A stretch of 64,000 bases of DNA from Sphingopyxis terrae subsp. terrae NBRC 15098 (GTDB lineage Bacteria; Pseudomonadota; Alphaproteobacteria; Sphingomonadales; Sphingomonadaceae), in contig NZ_BCZQ01000030.1 of assembly GCF_001598815.1 (NCBI RefSeq), positions 1-64,000 on the forward strand. Direction: 5' to 3'. Positions within the stretch are counted from its first letter, which is position 1. The number at the start of each line of letters is the position of its first letter. The notes under the pieces were generated by a model, which saw only the letters and a list, made by a program, of their open reading frames with translations, was not told the origin of the DNA and did not search any database. Below are positions 34,221-42,781 of the stretch, one piece after another. The position numbers and the translations under genes are program-made.

Positions 34221-34577
34221 TTATTCCATCTTGGCGTGCGCCGAGCGCCGATAAAGGGTGTAGGCTCCAGGAATGGCGGCAATGCCCGCGGCCCACGCCT
34301 CCAATGGCGCGACAGGCAGGCAAACATGCAGCAGCGCGAGCAAATCGATCCAGATCGGATCATTCTCGCCGACGATCAGGCTGCGCTCGCCATCTTCTCC
34401 GTCAATGCCGATCGCAACGAACACCAGGTTGCCATCCCGCTTCGATGCTCCTGCCGCAATACTGGAAACCTTCGCCCAAGTGATGGAATGGCGCTTACCA
34501 TTGATTCGCACCGACAGGCCGCTTTCAGAGACGCTGACAAGGTATGTTCCGTTCTGTTCCTGCGGTGCTTCTGACAT
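34221..34577 (-). CDS. Hypothetical small protein (about 118 aa)
   Basis: No family recognised. The N-terminal part is beta-rich (GTYLVSVSESGLSVRING) and the C-terminal part hydrophobic (IDLLALLHVCLPVAPLEAWAAGIAAI), perhaps one membrane segment. ATG at 34577 (MSEAPQ) is preferred over the open-frame start at 34622. It follows the SMR gene on the same strand after 144 bp. Codon use looks coding, but the gene is not proven. Confidence 0.5.
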   Translation of the reverse strand: MSEAPQEQNGTYLVSVSESGLSVRINGKRHSITWAKVSSIAAGASKRDGNLVFVAIGIDGEDGERSLIVGENDPIWIDLLALLHVCLPVAPLEAWAAGIAAIPGAYTLYRRSAHAKME

Positions 34578-34721
34578 TACTCGCTGCCTTCGCTTCTCGA
34601 CTACGCGGTTCTCGCGAAACATAGCACCCCGACAGCCAAGTATCAGGTTCTCTTCGATCGACCCTGCCGGCTTAGCATGGCCTCGCCATCGATCCGGTGA
34701 GTGCGGCCCGCCGAGCGTTCG

Positions 34722-35051
34722 TCAGTGGGGCACGACGCGCGAAAAGACGTTCAGCACGACCACGCCGGCGAGGATGAGAGCCATGCCCAGCATCGCGGGG
34801 AGGTCCAACCGCTGGCCTTGGAATATCCAGGCGATCGCCGCGATCAGCACGATCCCGGCGCCCGACCAGATCGCATAGACCACGCCAGTCGGCATCGTCC
34901 TCAAGGTCAGCGACAGAAGATAGAAGGCCACCGCGTAGCCGCAAAGCACGATGAGCGTGGGCAGGGGCTTCGTGAACCCGTCGGACAGTCTCAGAAAGGA
35001 CGTAGCGATGACCTCGGCGGCGATCGCTATTGTGAGATAAACATAATGCAC
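34722..35051 (-). CDS. SMR-family small multidrug exporter (109 aa)
   Basis: Four transmembrane helices, the conserved membrane Glu in [16 protein letters not shown] and the family segment [15 protein letters not shown] identify an EmrE-like proton/drug antiporter. The true start is GTG at 35051 behind AAGGAGCAGGAC; the open frame runs on to 35366 only as an overlap with the outer-membrane-factor gene. It begins 31 bp after that gene and thus joins the RND efflux operon, an unusual addition. Confidence 0.92.
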   Translation of the reverse strand: MHYVYLTIAIAAEVIATSFLRLSDGFTKPLPTLIVLCGYAVAFYLLSLTLRTMPTGVVYAIWSGAGIVLIAAIAWIFQGQRLDLPAMLGMALILAGVVVLNVFSRVVPH

Positions 35052-35082
35052 GTCCTGCTCCTTCGTGATCGTGCGACCTCGT

Positions 35083-36477
35083 TCAACGATCGCCCCCGCC
35101 AAGAGCGCGATAAAGTCCGCTCGCGGATAACAGCTCCTCGCGCTTGAGATCGAGCAGCGTCCGGCGCGCGGCATATTCGCTGCGCTGTGCGTCCAGGAGT
35201 TCCAGGCGGCTGTCGACGCCGGCCCGATAGCGCAGGTTCGCCAGCGATGTTCTTCGCCCCGCCGCATCGACGGCGGCGCTTTGGGCCTGCGACTGGCGGG
35301 CATAGGTCGCGCGGCCTGCGAGCCCGTCGGAGACTTCGCGAAAGGCCGCCTGGATCGCGCGTTCATATTGCGCGACCGCTATCGACTTGCGAACCCTGGA
35401 CAGTCGCAGTTCACCACGCAGGGCACCGCCGCGGAAGATCGGGTTGGTGATCTGGGGTACGAACGACCAGCTGCCGCCCGCGCCTTCGAACAGCCCGTCA
35501 AACGTGGGGCTCGCCATCCCCAGCAACCCCGTGATCGACAGACGCGGAAAGAAAGCCGCGCGCGCAGCGCCCACGTCGGCATTGGCGGCGATCAGCTCAT
35601 GCTCGGCCTGGCGGATGTCCGGCCGGTTCGCGAGCAGCTCGGACGGGAGCCCGGCGGGCAGCGTAGTCAGGATTGGTTGCCCCATCAGAGGGATTGGCGG
35701 TGGGAGCTCGGGGGGAAGAGGGGCGCCGACGAGAAACTGGAGCTGGTTCACCGCCTGTGCCCGTCCGCGGGTCCGCGCCTCGCGGTCCGCTTCGGCCTGC
35801 CGCACCAGCCCCTCTGCCTCGCTCACCTCAAGACCGCTGGTCTGATCGGCGGCTCTGAGGCGGCGCGTGATGGCGAGGGAGCCGCGCCAGGCGACGAGCG
35901 TGCGCTCCGTCAAGGCCAGCTGCTCCTCCGCCAGGCGCTCGTCGAGATAGGCATCGACCACGCCGCCGATGAGCGCGATCCTGGCGGCGCGGCGTCCTTC
36001 CGCGGAGGCGAGGTAGCGCTCGAACGCCGCCTCGCTCTGCGAGCGCAAGCGGCCGAACAGGTCGATCTCGAAACTGGTCAATGCCACCTGGGCCCTGAAC
36101 TGACCGAACTCGCTGCGACCGGTCCGTCCGGCTGCGCCGGCGTTCGTCTCGATCGGCATTCGCTCCCGCGTATAATTGCCCGCCGCGTCAAAAACCGGGA
36201 GCTGGGCGCCGCGCGCGATCCGGGATTGCGCACGCGCGGCTTCAACGTTGAGCGCGGCGATCCGCAGGTCGCGATTATTGTCGAGCGCGAGCGCGATCAG
36301 CCGCTGAAGGCGCGGATCGCGAAACATGTCCCGCCACTCGATCGCCGCCGCGCTCGCTGGTTCATTCGTCGCGGCGCCCGAGAAGGTAGGCGCGACGGGA
36401 AGTGCGGGACGCTCGAGCTTCGGGTTCATCGAGCAAGCGGCGATGAGCAGAATGGCGGGCAGAGCGAATGCACGCAT
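35083..36477 (-). CDS. Outer-membrane factor lipoprotein of the RND pump (NodT/OprM type, 464 aa)
   Basis: A lipoprotein signal peptide with lipobox IAAC ([15 protein letters not shown]) is followed by two OEP (outer-membrane efflux protein) repeats, each with long coiled helices (for example [20 protein letters not shown] and [13 protein letters not shown]). It forms the trimeric tunnel that docks on the RND pump. The ATG at 36477 lies 2 bp after the pump stop codon. The open frame extends to 37059, but only inside the pump gene. Confidence 0.92.
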   Translation of the reverse strand: MRAFALPAILLIAACSMNPKLERPALPVAPTFSGAATNEPASAAAIEWRDMFRDPRLQRLIALALDNNRDLRIAALNVEAARAQSRIARGAQLPVFDAAGNYTRERMPIETNAGAAGRTGRSEFGQFRAQVALTSFEIDLFGRLRSQSEAAFERYLASAEGRRAARIALIGGVVDAYLDERLAEEQLALTERTLVAWRGSLAITRRLRAADQTSGLEVSEAEGLVRQAEADREARTRGRAQAVNQLQFLVGAPLPPELPPPIPLMGQPILTTLPAGLPSELLANRPDIRQAEHELIAANADVGAARAAFFPRLSITGLLGMASPTFDGLFEGAGGSWSFVPQITNPIFRGGALRGELRLSRVRKSIAVAQYERAIQAAFREVSDGLAGRATYARQSQAQSAAVDAAGRRTSLANLRYRAGVDSRLELLDAQRSEYAARRTLLDLKREELLSASGLYRALGGGDR

Positions 36478-36479
36478 CG

Positions 36480-39400
36480 TCAGTCTTCCCTGTCCGCGGC
36501 CAGACCGTCGCCACGCCTCGGCCGAACGAGCCGCTCGACGAGACCGAGAACCACGACGAAGAACACCGGCACGAAGAAGATGGCGAGAACGGTGGCGCTG
36601 ATCATGCCGCCGAACACGCCGGTCCCGATCGCCTGCTGCGTCTCCTTGCTTGCCCCGCCGGCGATCATCAGCGGCACCACGCCGAGCGTGAAGGCGAGGC
36701 TGGTCATCAGGATCGGGCGCAGCCGCAGGCGAGCCGCCTCGATCACGGCCTGTGCCGTCGTCTTGCCCTGCATCCGTGCGGTCCTGGCGAACTCGACGAT
36801 GAGGACTGCATTCTTGGCGCTGAGGCCGATGATGGTGATCAGGCCGACCTTGAAGAACACGTCGTTGGGAAGCCCACGCAGCATGACCGCGGCGACGGCT
36901 CCGATCAGCCCCAGGGGCACGACCAGCATGACCGACAAGGGAATCGACCAGCTTTCGTAAAGAGCCGCGAGGACGAGGAATACGACCAGCATCGATAGGG
37001 CCAGCAGCATCGGGGCCTGTGCGCCCGCCTCCTTCTCTTGGAGCGACTGGCCGGTCCACTCGATCGCGAAGCCGGGGGGAAGCTGGGCAGCTAGGCGTTC
37101 CATCTCGCGCATCGCCGCACCGCTCGACCGGCCTTCCGCTGCCGAACCGGAGATGCGGGTGGCAGGGTAGCCGTTGTAGCGCGTCAGCTGGAGCGGCGTT
37201 CGTTCCCAGCGCGGCGTGATCAGCTCGGACAAGGGCACCATGTTGCCGGCGGTATTGCGGACGTGGAGGTTCAGCACGTCGTCGAGCTTCATCCGCGACG
37301 CCGCGTCGGCTTGGACGATCACCTGCTGGACGCGGCCCTGGTTCGGATAATCATTGACGTAGGACGATCCGATCGCACCGGACAGCGTATCGGCGATCGC
37401 AGCGAACGGAACGCCCATCGCCCGAGCCTTCTGCCGGTCGATGACGAGCCTGATGCTGCTGCCGGGCGGCAAGCCGTCGGGATAGACGCCGGTCACTACC
37501 TCGCTTCGGGCGGCGAGCGCCAGCAGCCGGTCTTGTGCCGCCATGAGCGCCGCGCTGCCGCGTCCCGCCCGATCCTCGAGCCTGAGCGCGAAGCCGGACG
37601 TGGTGCCGAGCTCGTCGATCGAGGGGGGCAGCAGATTGGTGACCGTGCCTTCCAGGATCGTCGCGGCCGCGCGGTTGGCCCTTGCCGCTTCATCGGCGGC
37701 GGTGGCGTCGCCCCGCTCGCCCCAGTCCTTGAGGACCACATACATCAAGGCCGCATTGGGGCCGCTGCCGGAAAAGCTGAACCCTTGCATGCTCTCACTC
37801 GACTGGATGGCGGGGCGGCCGGCGTTGTGACGCTCGAGCACGCCGATCGCCTCCCAGGTGCGGCTGGCCGTCGCGTCCGCGGGGAGCTGGATTGAGGTCA
37901 AGAAATAGCCTTGATCCTCTTCGGGCAGAAATGCGGAGGGCAGCTTCACAAAGGCGAAGCCGAGCAGGCCGACGACGACCGCGAACGCGGCCATCATTCT
38001 GCCCGACCGTTTGATCAGCCGAGCGACCCAACCCTGATACCCGTCCGCCAGCCGGTCGAAGGAGCGGTCGAACCAGGCGAAGAACCGGTTCTTCCCCCCA
38101 TACCCGGCAACCGGCTTGAGCAAGGTCGCACACAGCGCCGGCGTGAGCGTCAGCGCCAGGAAGGCGGAGAAAAGGATCGAGATCGTCATCGCGAGCGCGA
38201 ACTGGCGGTAGATCGCGCCCACGGAGCCGCTCGCCATCGCCATGGGGAGGAACACCGCCGAGAGCACGAGCGTGATGCCGATCACCGCGCCCGTGATCTC
38301 CTGCATGGCCTTGGCGGTGGCCTCCCGCGGCGCAAGCCCTTCCTCGGCCATGATCCGCTCGACATTCTCGACGACCACGATGGCGTCATCGACGATGATG
38401 CCGATCGCCAGCACCATGCCAAACATGGTGAGCACATTGATCGAGAAGCCGGCCGCCAGCATCACGGTGAACGTGCCGAGGAGCGCGATCGGGGCGACGA
38501 TCGCCGGGATGAGCGTGTAGCGGATCTTCTGGAGGAACAGGAACATGACGAGGAACACCAGCACCATCGCCTCGGCCAAGGTCTGCACCACTTTCTCAAT
38601 CGAGATGCGGACGAACGGTGCCGTGTCGAACGGCGCCGACCAGGTCATGCCCGTCGGCATCGAGCGGGCAAGCTCCGTCATCCTCGCCTGAACAGCGGCC
38701 GATGTCGCGACGGCATTCGCTCCTGGCGAGAGCTGGACCGCGAGCGTGGCGACAGGACGGCCGTTCGACTTAGCCGAATAGGCGAAGTTCTGCGGTCCTG
38801 ATTCCACGCGCGCGACGTCACCGAGCAGCACGCTCGATCCGTCGGGGTTGGCGCGCAGAACGATCTGCCGGAACTCCTCGGGGGTCTGCAGCTGGCCCTC
38901 GGCGGTGAGCGGCACCGTGACCCGTTGCTGCCCCACGGTCGGTTCGGACCCGATTGCGCCCGGAGCGATCTGGACGTTCTGGGCGGCGATGGCGGCCGTG
39001 ATGTCGCCCATCGCGAGGCCGTAGGAAATCAGTTGCGCAGGATCGACCCAGATCCGCATCGCCCGCTCGGTGGCGAACACCTGGATCCGCGCGACACCGG
39101 GCAATCGCTTGAGCTCGTCCGCCACGTTGCGCACGGCGTAGTCGCCCAGTGTCACCTCGTCATACTGGCCGCCCTGCGACCCGATATTGACGAGCATGAG
39201 GAAGCCCGCCGAAGCTGCTTCCACGAAAAGCCCCGTTTGACGGACAACCTGCGGCAGGCGGGGCTCGACCGCCTTCAGACGATTCTGGACGTCGACCTGG
39301 GCAAGCTCGGGGTCCGTGCCGGGCTTGAACGTCGCGGTGATCGAGGCCGAGCCCGATGCGTCGGCCGAGCTCTCGAAATAGAGCAGATTGCGAACGCTCG

Positions 39401-39608
39401 ACAGTTCACGTTCGATGAGGCCCACGACGCTGTCATTGAGCGTCTGCGGGGTGGCGCCGGGATAGGTCACGTAGATGCTGATGCTGGGCGGCGCGATCTG
39501 AGGATAGCGCTCGGTCGCGAGGCGCGGGATCGCGAGGATGCCGCCAAGCGCGATGACGATCGCGATCACCCAGGCGAAGATCGGCCGATCGATGAAGAAG
39601 CGAGGCAT
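36480..39608 (-). CDS. RND multidrug efflux pump, HAE1 family (1042 aa)
   Basis: Twelve transmembrane helices and two large periplasmic loops give the AcrB/MexB/AdeB size. The proton-relay Asp pair is in GIIVDDAIVVVENVERI (helix 4), and the N-terminus MPRFFIDRPIFAWVIAI is typical. The pump takes drugs from the periplasm and membrane and expels them through the outer-membrane factor. It lies between the adaptor (15-bp gap) and outer-membrane factor genes. Two-component genes divergent to the operon are likely its regulators. Confidence 0.95.
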   Translation of the reverse strand: MPRFFIDRPIFAWVIAIVIALGGILAIPRLATERYPQIAPPSISIYVTYPGATPQTLNDSVVGLIERELSSVRNLLYFESSADASGSASITATFKPGTDPELAQVDVQNRLKAVEPRLPQVVRQTGLFVEAASAGFLMLVNIGSQGGQYDEVTLGDYAVRNVADELKRLPGVARIQVFATERAMRIWVDPAQLISYGLAMGDITAAIAAQNVQIAPGAIGSEPTVGQQRVTVPLTAEGQLQTPEEFRQIVLRANPDGSSVLLGDVARVESGPQNFAYSAKSNGRPVATLAVQLSPGANAVATSAAVQARMTELARSMPTGMTWSAPFDTAPFVRISIEKVVQTLAEAMVLVFLVMFLFLQKIRYTLIPAIVAPIALLGTFTVMLAAGFSINVLTMFGMVLAIGIIVDDAIVVVENVERIMAEEGLAPREATAKAMQEITGAVIGITLVLSAVFLPMAMASGSVGAIYRQFALAMTISILFSAFLALTLTPALCATLLKPVAGYGGKNRFFAWFDRSFDRLADGYQGWVARLIKRSGRMMAAFAVVVGLLGFAFVKLPSAFLPEEDQGYFLTSIQLPADATASRTWEAIGVLERHNAGRPAIQSSESMQGFSFSGSGPNAALMYVVLKDWGERGDATAADEAARANRAAATILEGTVTNLLPPSIDELGTTSGFALRLEDRAGRGSAALMAAQDRLLALAARSEVVTGVYPDGLPPGSSIRLVIDRQKARAMGVPFAAIADTLSGAIGSSYVNDYPNQGRVQQVIVQADAASRMKLDDVLNLHVRNTAGNMVPLSELITPRWERTPLQLTRYNGYPATRISGSAAEGRSSGAAMREMERLAAQLPPGFAIEWTGQSLQEKEAGAQAPMLLALSMLVVFLVLAALYESWSIPLSVMLVVPLGLIGAVAAVMLRGLPNDVFFKVGLITIIGLSAKNAVLIVEFARTARMQGKTTAQAVIEAARLRLRPILMTSLAFTLGVVPLMIAGGASKETQQAIGTGVFGGMISATVLAIFFVPVFFVVVLGLVERLVRPRRGDGLAADRED

Positions 39609-39623
39609 GGCGATCCTTCGCGT

Positions 39624-40760
39624 TCAGCGCCGGCCGGGGCCGGGACGCTCGCCGCGCCACGGCATCGCCCTCACCGCGGCGCCGGGCTGAACCCGATCCT
39701 GCCCTTCGACAATCACCGACTCGCCGGGTTTCAAACCCTGCTCGACGATCACCCGCCCGTCGATCTCGGCGCCCGTTTTCACGCTGCGGCGCGCGGCCTT
39801 CTTGCGGGCGTCGACAATATCGATCCACGCCCCACCATTGCCGTCACGCTGCACTGCCTGGAGCGGGACCAGCAAGGCGTTCGACCGCGTCTCGCGCGGC
39901 AGTCGGGCGCGCACGAACATGCCGGGAAGCAGCACCCGCCCGGTGTTTTGAACCTCCACGCGTACCACCGACGCGCCGGTGCCGGGATCGACGCTGATGC
40001 CCGAGAAGAGCAGTGTGCCCCTGATCGGATGGGCGCTTCCCTCCGGGGGCAGGATCTCGACGGACGCGCCCTGGCCGGTCCCGTTTCGCGCCAGCGCGCG
40101 GAGTCTAGTGAGCCTCGAAGCGGGCTGGCGCACATCGATATAGACGCGGTCGATCTGCTGCACGGTCGCTAGCGGGCTCGCGTCACCGACGCCGACCAGC
40201 GCGCCCTCGGTCAGCACCGCCTGATCGATGCGCCCGCTGATCGGCGAGCGGATGGTGGCGAAGCCGAGGTCGAGCTGCCGCCGTTCAAGCATGGCCCGGC
40301 CTTGGGCCACGTCGGCCGCCGCTTGATCGCGCGCCGTCACGGCATCGTCATAGGCCTGCCGGCTGATGGCGTCGGCGCCGAGCAGCGGCTCGAGGCGCCG
40401 CGTCTGGACGCGGGCGCGGCCCAAGGCCGCCTGCGAGCGCTGCAGGGTCGCCGCCGCGATGTTCGCCTCTGCCCGGAACGGGGCGGGGTTGATCTGGAAG
40501 AGCGCCTGGCCGGCACGCACCTCGCTGCCCTGTTCGAACAGGCGGCGCTGGACGATGCCTCCGACCTGCGCCCTGATCTCCGCGATGCGGTAGGCGACAA
40601 CGCGACCGGGAAGTTCGTCCACCACCGTGACCGGTTCCGGCGCGACCTGGACAACGGAGACGACAGCCGGGGCCACCATATCCGATTGCTGCTCGGCGCC
40701 GCACGCCGACAGGGTCAGGGCGCCTGCGAACAGGAAGCAACTCGTCAGCGCACGTGAAAT
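39624..40760 (-). CDS. RND periplasmic adaptor lipoprotein, probable ATT start (378 aa)
   Basis: The membrane-fusion-protein layout is complete: lipoyl half-motifs (RIAEIRAQVGGIVQRRLFEQG), a coiled hairpin and the beta-barrel region. The first ATG (40679) would leave no export signal. The same frame upstream codes a textbook lipoprotein signal ending LTLSAC (Cys near residue 20), but offers no ATG, GTG or TTG. ATT at 40760 lies 8 bases after GGAG and gives the expected protein. Initiation at ATT is rare (known for infC), so the alternative is a base error. It is the first gene of the adaptor-pump-OMF-SMR operon. Confidence 0.9.
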   Translation of the reverse strand: MSRALTSCFLFAGALTLSACGAEQQSDMVAPAVVSVVQVAPEPVTVVDELPGRVVAYRIAEIRAQVGGIVQRRLFEQGSEVRAGQALFQINPAPFRAEANIAAATLQRSQAALGRARVQTRRLEPLLGADAISRQAYDDAVTARDQAAADVAQGRAMLERRQLDLGFATIRSPISGRIDQAVLTEGALVGVGDASPLATVQQIDRVYIDVRQPASRLTRLRALARNGTGQGASVEILPPEGSAHPIRGTLLFSGISVDPGTGASVVRVEVQNTGRVLLPGMFVRARLPRETRSNALLVPLQAVQRDGNGGAWIDIVDARKKAARRSVKTGAEIDGRVIVEQGLKPGESVIVEGQDRVQPGAAVRAMPWRGERPGPGRR

Positions 40761-40870
40761 GACCGGAAGCTCCGTCTGGGTTCGACAAGCGGCGGCTATG
40801 AACGGTCGCGGTGGGCGTAGCGTGTCGGTAGTGTGGAGGTATTGTGCAGACCGCTGGTAATCACCGGTCC

Positions 40871-40905
40871 AGCGAGCCTACATTGCGCAATTAGCGAGGC
40901 AGACA
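40871..40905. promoter_or_regulatory. Imperfect direct repeat between the RND operon and its regulator genes
   Basis: AGCGAGCCTACA (40871-40882) and AGCGAGGCAGACA (40893-40905) recur at a 22-bp spacing, two helical turns, with the palindrome ATTGCGCAAT between them. OmpR-type regulators bind such direct repeats, and AdeR does so in the adeRS-adeABC gap. Assignment as operator is inferred. Confidence 0.45.
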
Positions 40906-41601
40906 ATGGACATTGACAATCCTCTCGTCCTGATCGCCGAGGACGAAACGGAAATCGCCGACATCATCTCGGCCTATCTCGAACGCGAAGGCATGCGCAC
41001 CGTGCGGGCGGCCGACGGCCGCAGCGCGCTCGATCTCCATCTCCTGCTGAAGCCGGACCTCATCATGCTCGACGTCCTGATGCCGAAACTCGATGGCTGG
41101 CAGGTGCTGTCGGAAGTGCGCAGCCGGGGCGGGACGCCGGTCATCATGTTGACCGCGCTCGACCAGGACATCGACAAACTGCAGGCCCTGCGGATCGGCG
41201 CCGACGATTATGTCGTGAAGCCCTTCAATCCCGTCGAAGTGGCCGCGCGGGCGCGCGCCGTGCTGCGCCGGAGCGGCGGAACCGCCAGCCATATGCTCCG
41301 CGTCGGTTCGATCGAAATCGATCTCGACAGCCATCTGGCCACGGTCCTGACCGAGGCCGGTCCGGTCCATCCGGCGCTCACATTGACCGAGTTCCGTCTG
41401 CTCTCGCACATGGCGCGCGCGCCGTCGCGGGTGTTCAGCCGGGGCGATCTGATCGACGCCTGCCTCCCTGGCGGCGAAGCGCTCGAGCGGACCGTGGACA
41501 GCCATTTGAGCAAGCTGCGCCGTAAGCTCGAAGAGGCCGGCGCGCCGGGCCTGGTCAACAATGTCCGCAGTGTCGGCTATCGACTGGCGGACGTGCGATG
41601 A
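40906..41601 (+). CDS. OmpR-family response regulator (231 aa)
   Basis: The receiver domain has the acidic pocket (AEDET), the phospho-acceptor Asp56 in IMLDVLMPKLDGW and the conserved Lys in YVVKPFNP. The C-terminal winged helix ends VNNVRSVGYRL. It resembles AdeR/BaeR. It is divergent from the RND operon and overlaps the kinase gene by ATGA, so the two-component pair probably controls the pump. Confidence 0.94.
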   Translation: MDIDNPLVLIAEDETEIADIISAYLEREGMRTVRAADGRSALDLHLLLKPDLIMLDVLMPKLDGWQVLSEVRSRGGTPVIMLTALDQDIDKLQALRIGADDYVVKPFNPVEVAARARAVLRRSGGTASHMLRVGSIEIDLDSHLATVLTEAGPVHPALTLTEFRLLSHMARAPSRVFSRGDLIDACLPGGEALERTVDSHLSKLRRKLEEAGAPGLVNNVRSVGYRLADVR

Positions 41602-42668
41602 CAGCGGTCCGCGGGCTGGGCCGGCAGATCCTCTTGTCGATGCTGGCGACCACGCTGGGCGGCGTGGTGGCGAGTGTCGTCGGTCTCTACGGCTTCTATG
41701 CGGTGGTCCTGAGCGTGGCGCCGCAACTCATGCCCGACGATGATAGCTGGTGGCCGAGCAACCCCGAGTGGCTGGCGATCGGGGCGATCAGCTTGGTCGG
41801 AGCGGCGGTCGCGGCGCGCGCTGCCGTCCGGCTGACGCGACAAATCCTCACGCCCCTGAACTCTGTCGCCACCAGCGCGCGCGAGATCGCGCATGGCCAT
41901 CTGGCGGCGCGGGCAGTTGCGGGCGAGCGAACGCTCGGCGAGGCGGCCGCCCTGATCGGGGACTTCAACCGGATGGCCGCCAATCTCGAGAAGGCTTCGG
42001 CCGGCGTGGCGCACTGGAACGCGATGATCGCCCACGAACTGCGGACGCCCGTGACCATCTTGCGCGGGCGCCTCCAGGGGCTCGCCGACGGTGTCTTCGA
42101 ACCCGATCCTGCGCTCTTCCGGTCGCTTCAACTCCAGGCGGAGGGGCTCGCCCGGCTGGTCGAGGACCTGCGGACCGTCAGCCTTGTCGATAGCGGCCGG
42201 CTGGAGCTGATACGTAGCGACATCGACATGGCCGAGGAGCTCGGCGCCGTCCTCGACCTGATGCGCCCTGGACTCGAAGCGGCCGGGTTTTCGCTTGCTG
42301 CCGAGCTGGAACCCGGCATCTTCCACGCCGATCCCGTGCGGATCAGGCAGGCCTTGATGGCGCTGCTCGACAATGCCGAACGCCACGCGACACCCGGAAG
42401 GCTGCGGGTCATCCTGTCCCTCAATCATCGGCGCGCCCTGATCGAGGTTGTCGACGAGGGGCCCGGCCTCTCCCCGGAGCTTGCGGAGGAAGCGTTCACA
42501 CCCTTCCGCCGCTATCCGAGGCCCGACTCTCCCCACATGGGAAGCGGCCTGGGGCTGGCGGTCGTAAGGGCGATCGCGCGCGCGCATGGCGGTGATGCGA
42601 CCTACAAGGCCCGTAACGGGGGAGCCTGCTTCTGTCTCGAATTGCCGCGGCATCAGGCAGCGGTTTAG
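41598..42668 (+). CDS. Sensor histidine kinase, AdeS/BaeS-like (356 aa)
   Basis: Two transmembrane helices (about residues 10-35 and 50-75) enclose an unusually short periplasmic loop of about 20 residues. HAMP domain, H-box (IAHELRTPVTIL), N-box (LMALLDNAERHA) and G-box (GSGLGLAVVRAI) follow. The short loop suggests that it senses within the membrane, as AdeS does. It is translated with the response regulator. It ends 62 bp before the Fur-like box of the next operon. Confidence 0.93.
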   Translation: MTAVRGLGRQILLSMLATTLGGVVASVVGLYGFYAVVLSVAPQLMPDDDSWWPSNPEWLAIGAISLVGAAVAARAAVRLTRQILTPLNSVATSAREIAHGHLAARAVAGERTLGEAAALIGDFNRMAANLEKASAGVAHWNAMIAHELRTPVTILRGRLQGLADGVFEPDPALFRSLQLQAEGLARLVEDLRTVSLVDSGRLELIRSDIDMAEELGAVLDLMRPGLEAAGFSLAAELEPGIFHADPVRIRQALMALLDNAERHATPGRLRVILSLNHRRALIEVVDEGPGLSPELAEEAFTPFRRYPRPDSPHMGSGLGLAVVRAIARAHGGDATYKARNGGACFCLELPRHQAAV

Positions 42669-42729
42669 GCGCTCTCCACGGAGTCTACACCAACTCTCCA
42701 ACCTTTTCTCCAGACGGCAGCTATAGCTC

Positions 42730-42746
42730 TTGCGAATCGTTCGCAT
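42730..42746. promoter_or_regulatory. Fur-like box before the siderophore-receptor operon
   Basis: TTGCGA-ATCGT-TCGCAT matches the 6-5-6 pattern at 11 of 12 half-site bases, and a further TTCGCAA (42746-42752) continues it, so more than one dimer could bind. It lies 36 bp before the receptor ATG. Confidence 0.7.
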
Positions 42747-42781
42747 TCGCAACATTGCACGCGACTGGAGAAAGACGTCGA

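Noticed and set aside
35281-36960. Forward 559-aa open frame opposite the outer-membrane factor and pump genes
   Set aside because: It spans two genuine reverse-strand genes with clear motifs and shows no domain itself.
38925-40172. Forward 415-aa open frame opposite the RND pump and adaptor
   Set aside because: It covers a real gene junction on the other strand; composition is typical of an antisense shadow.
42754-42762. TTGCACGCG resembling half of the parS core
   Set aside because: Only one arm is present, with no symmetry, and it is far from the par genes; likely chance.
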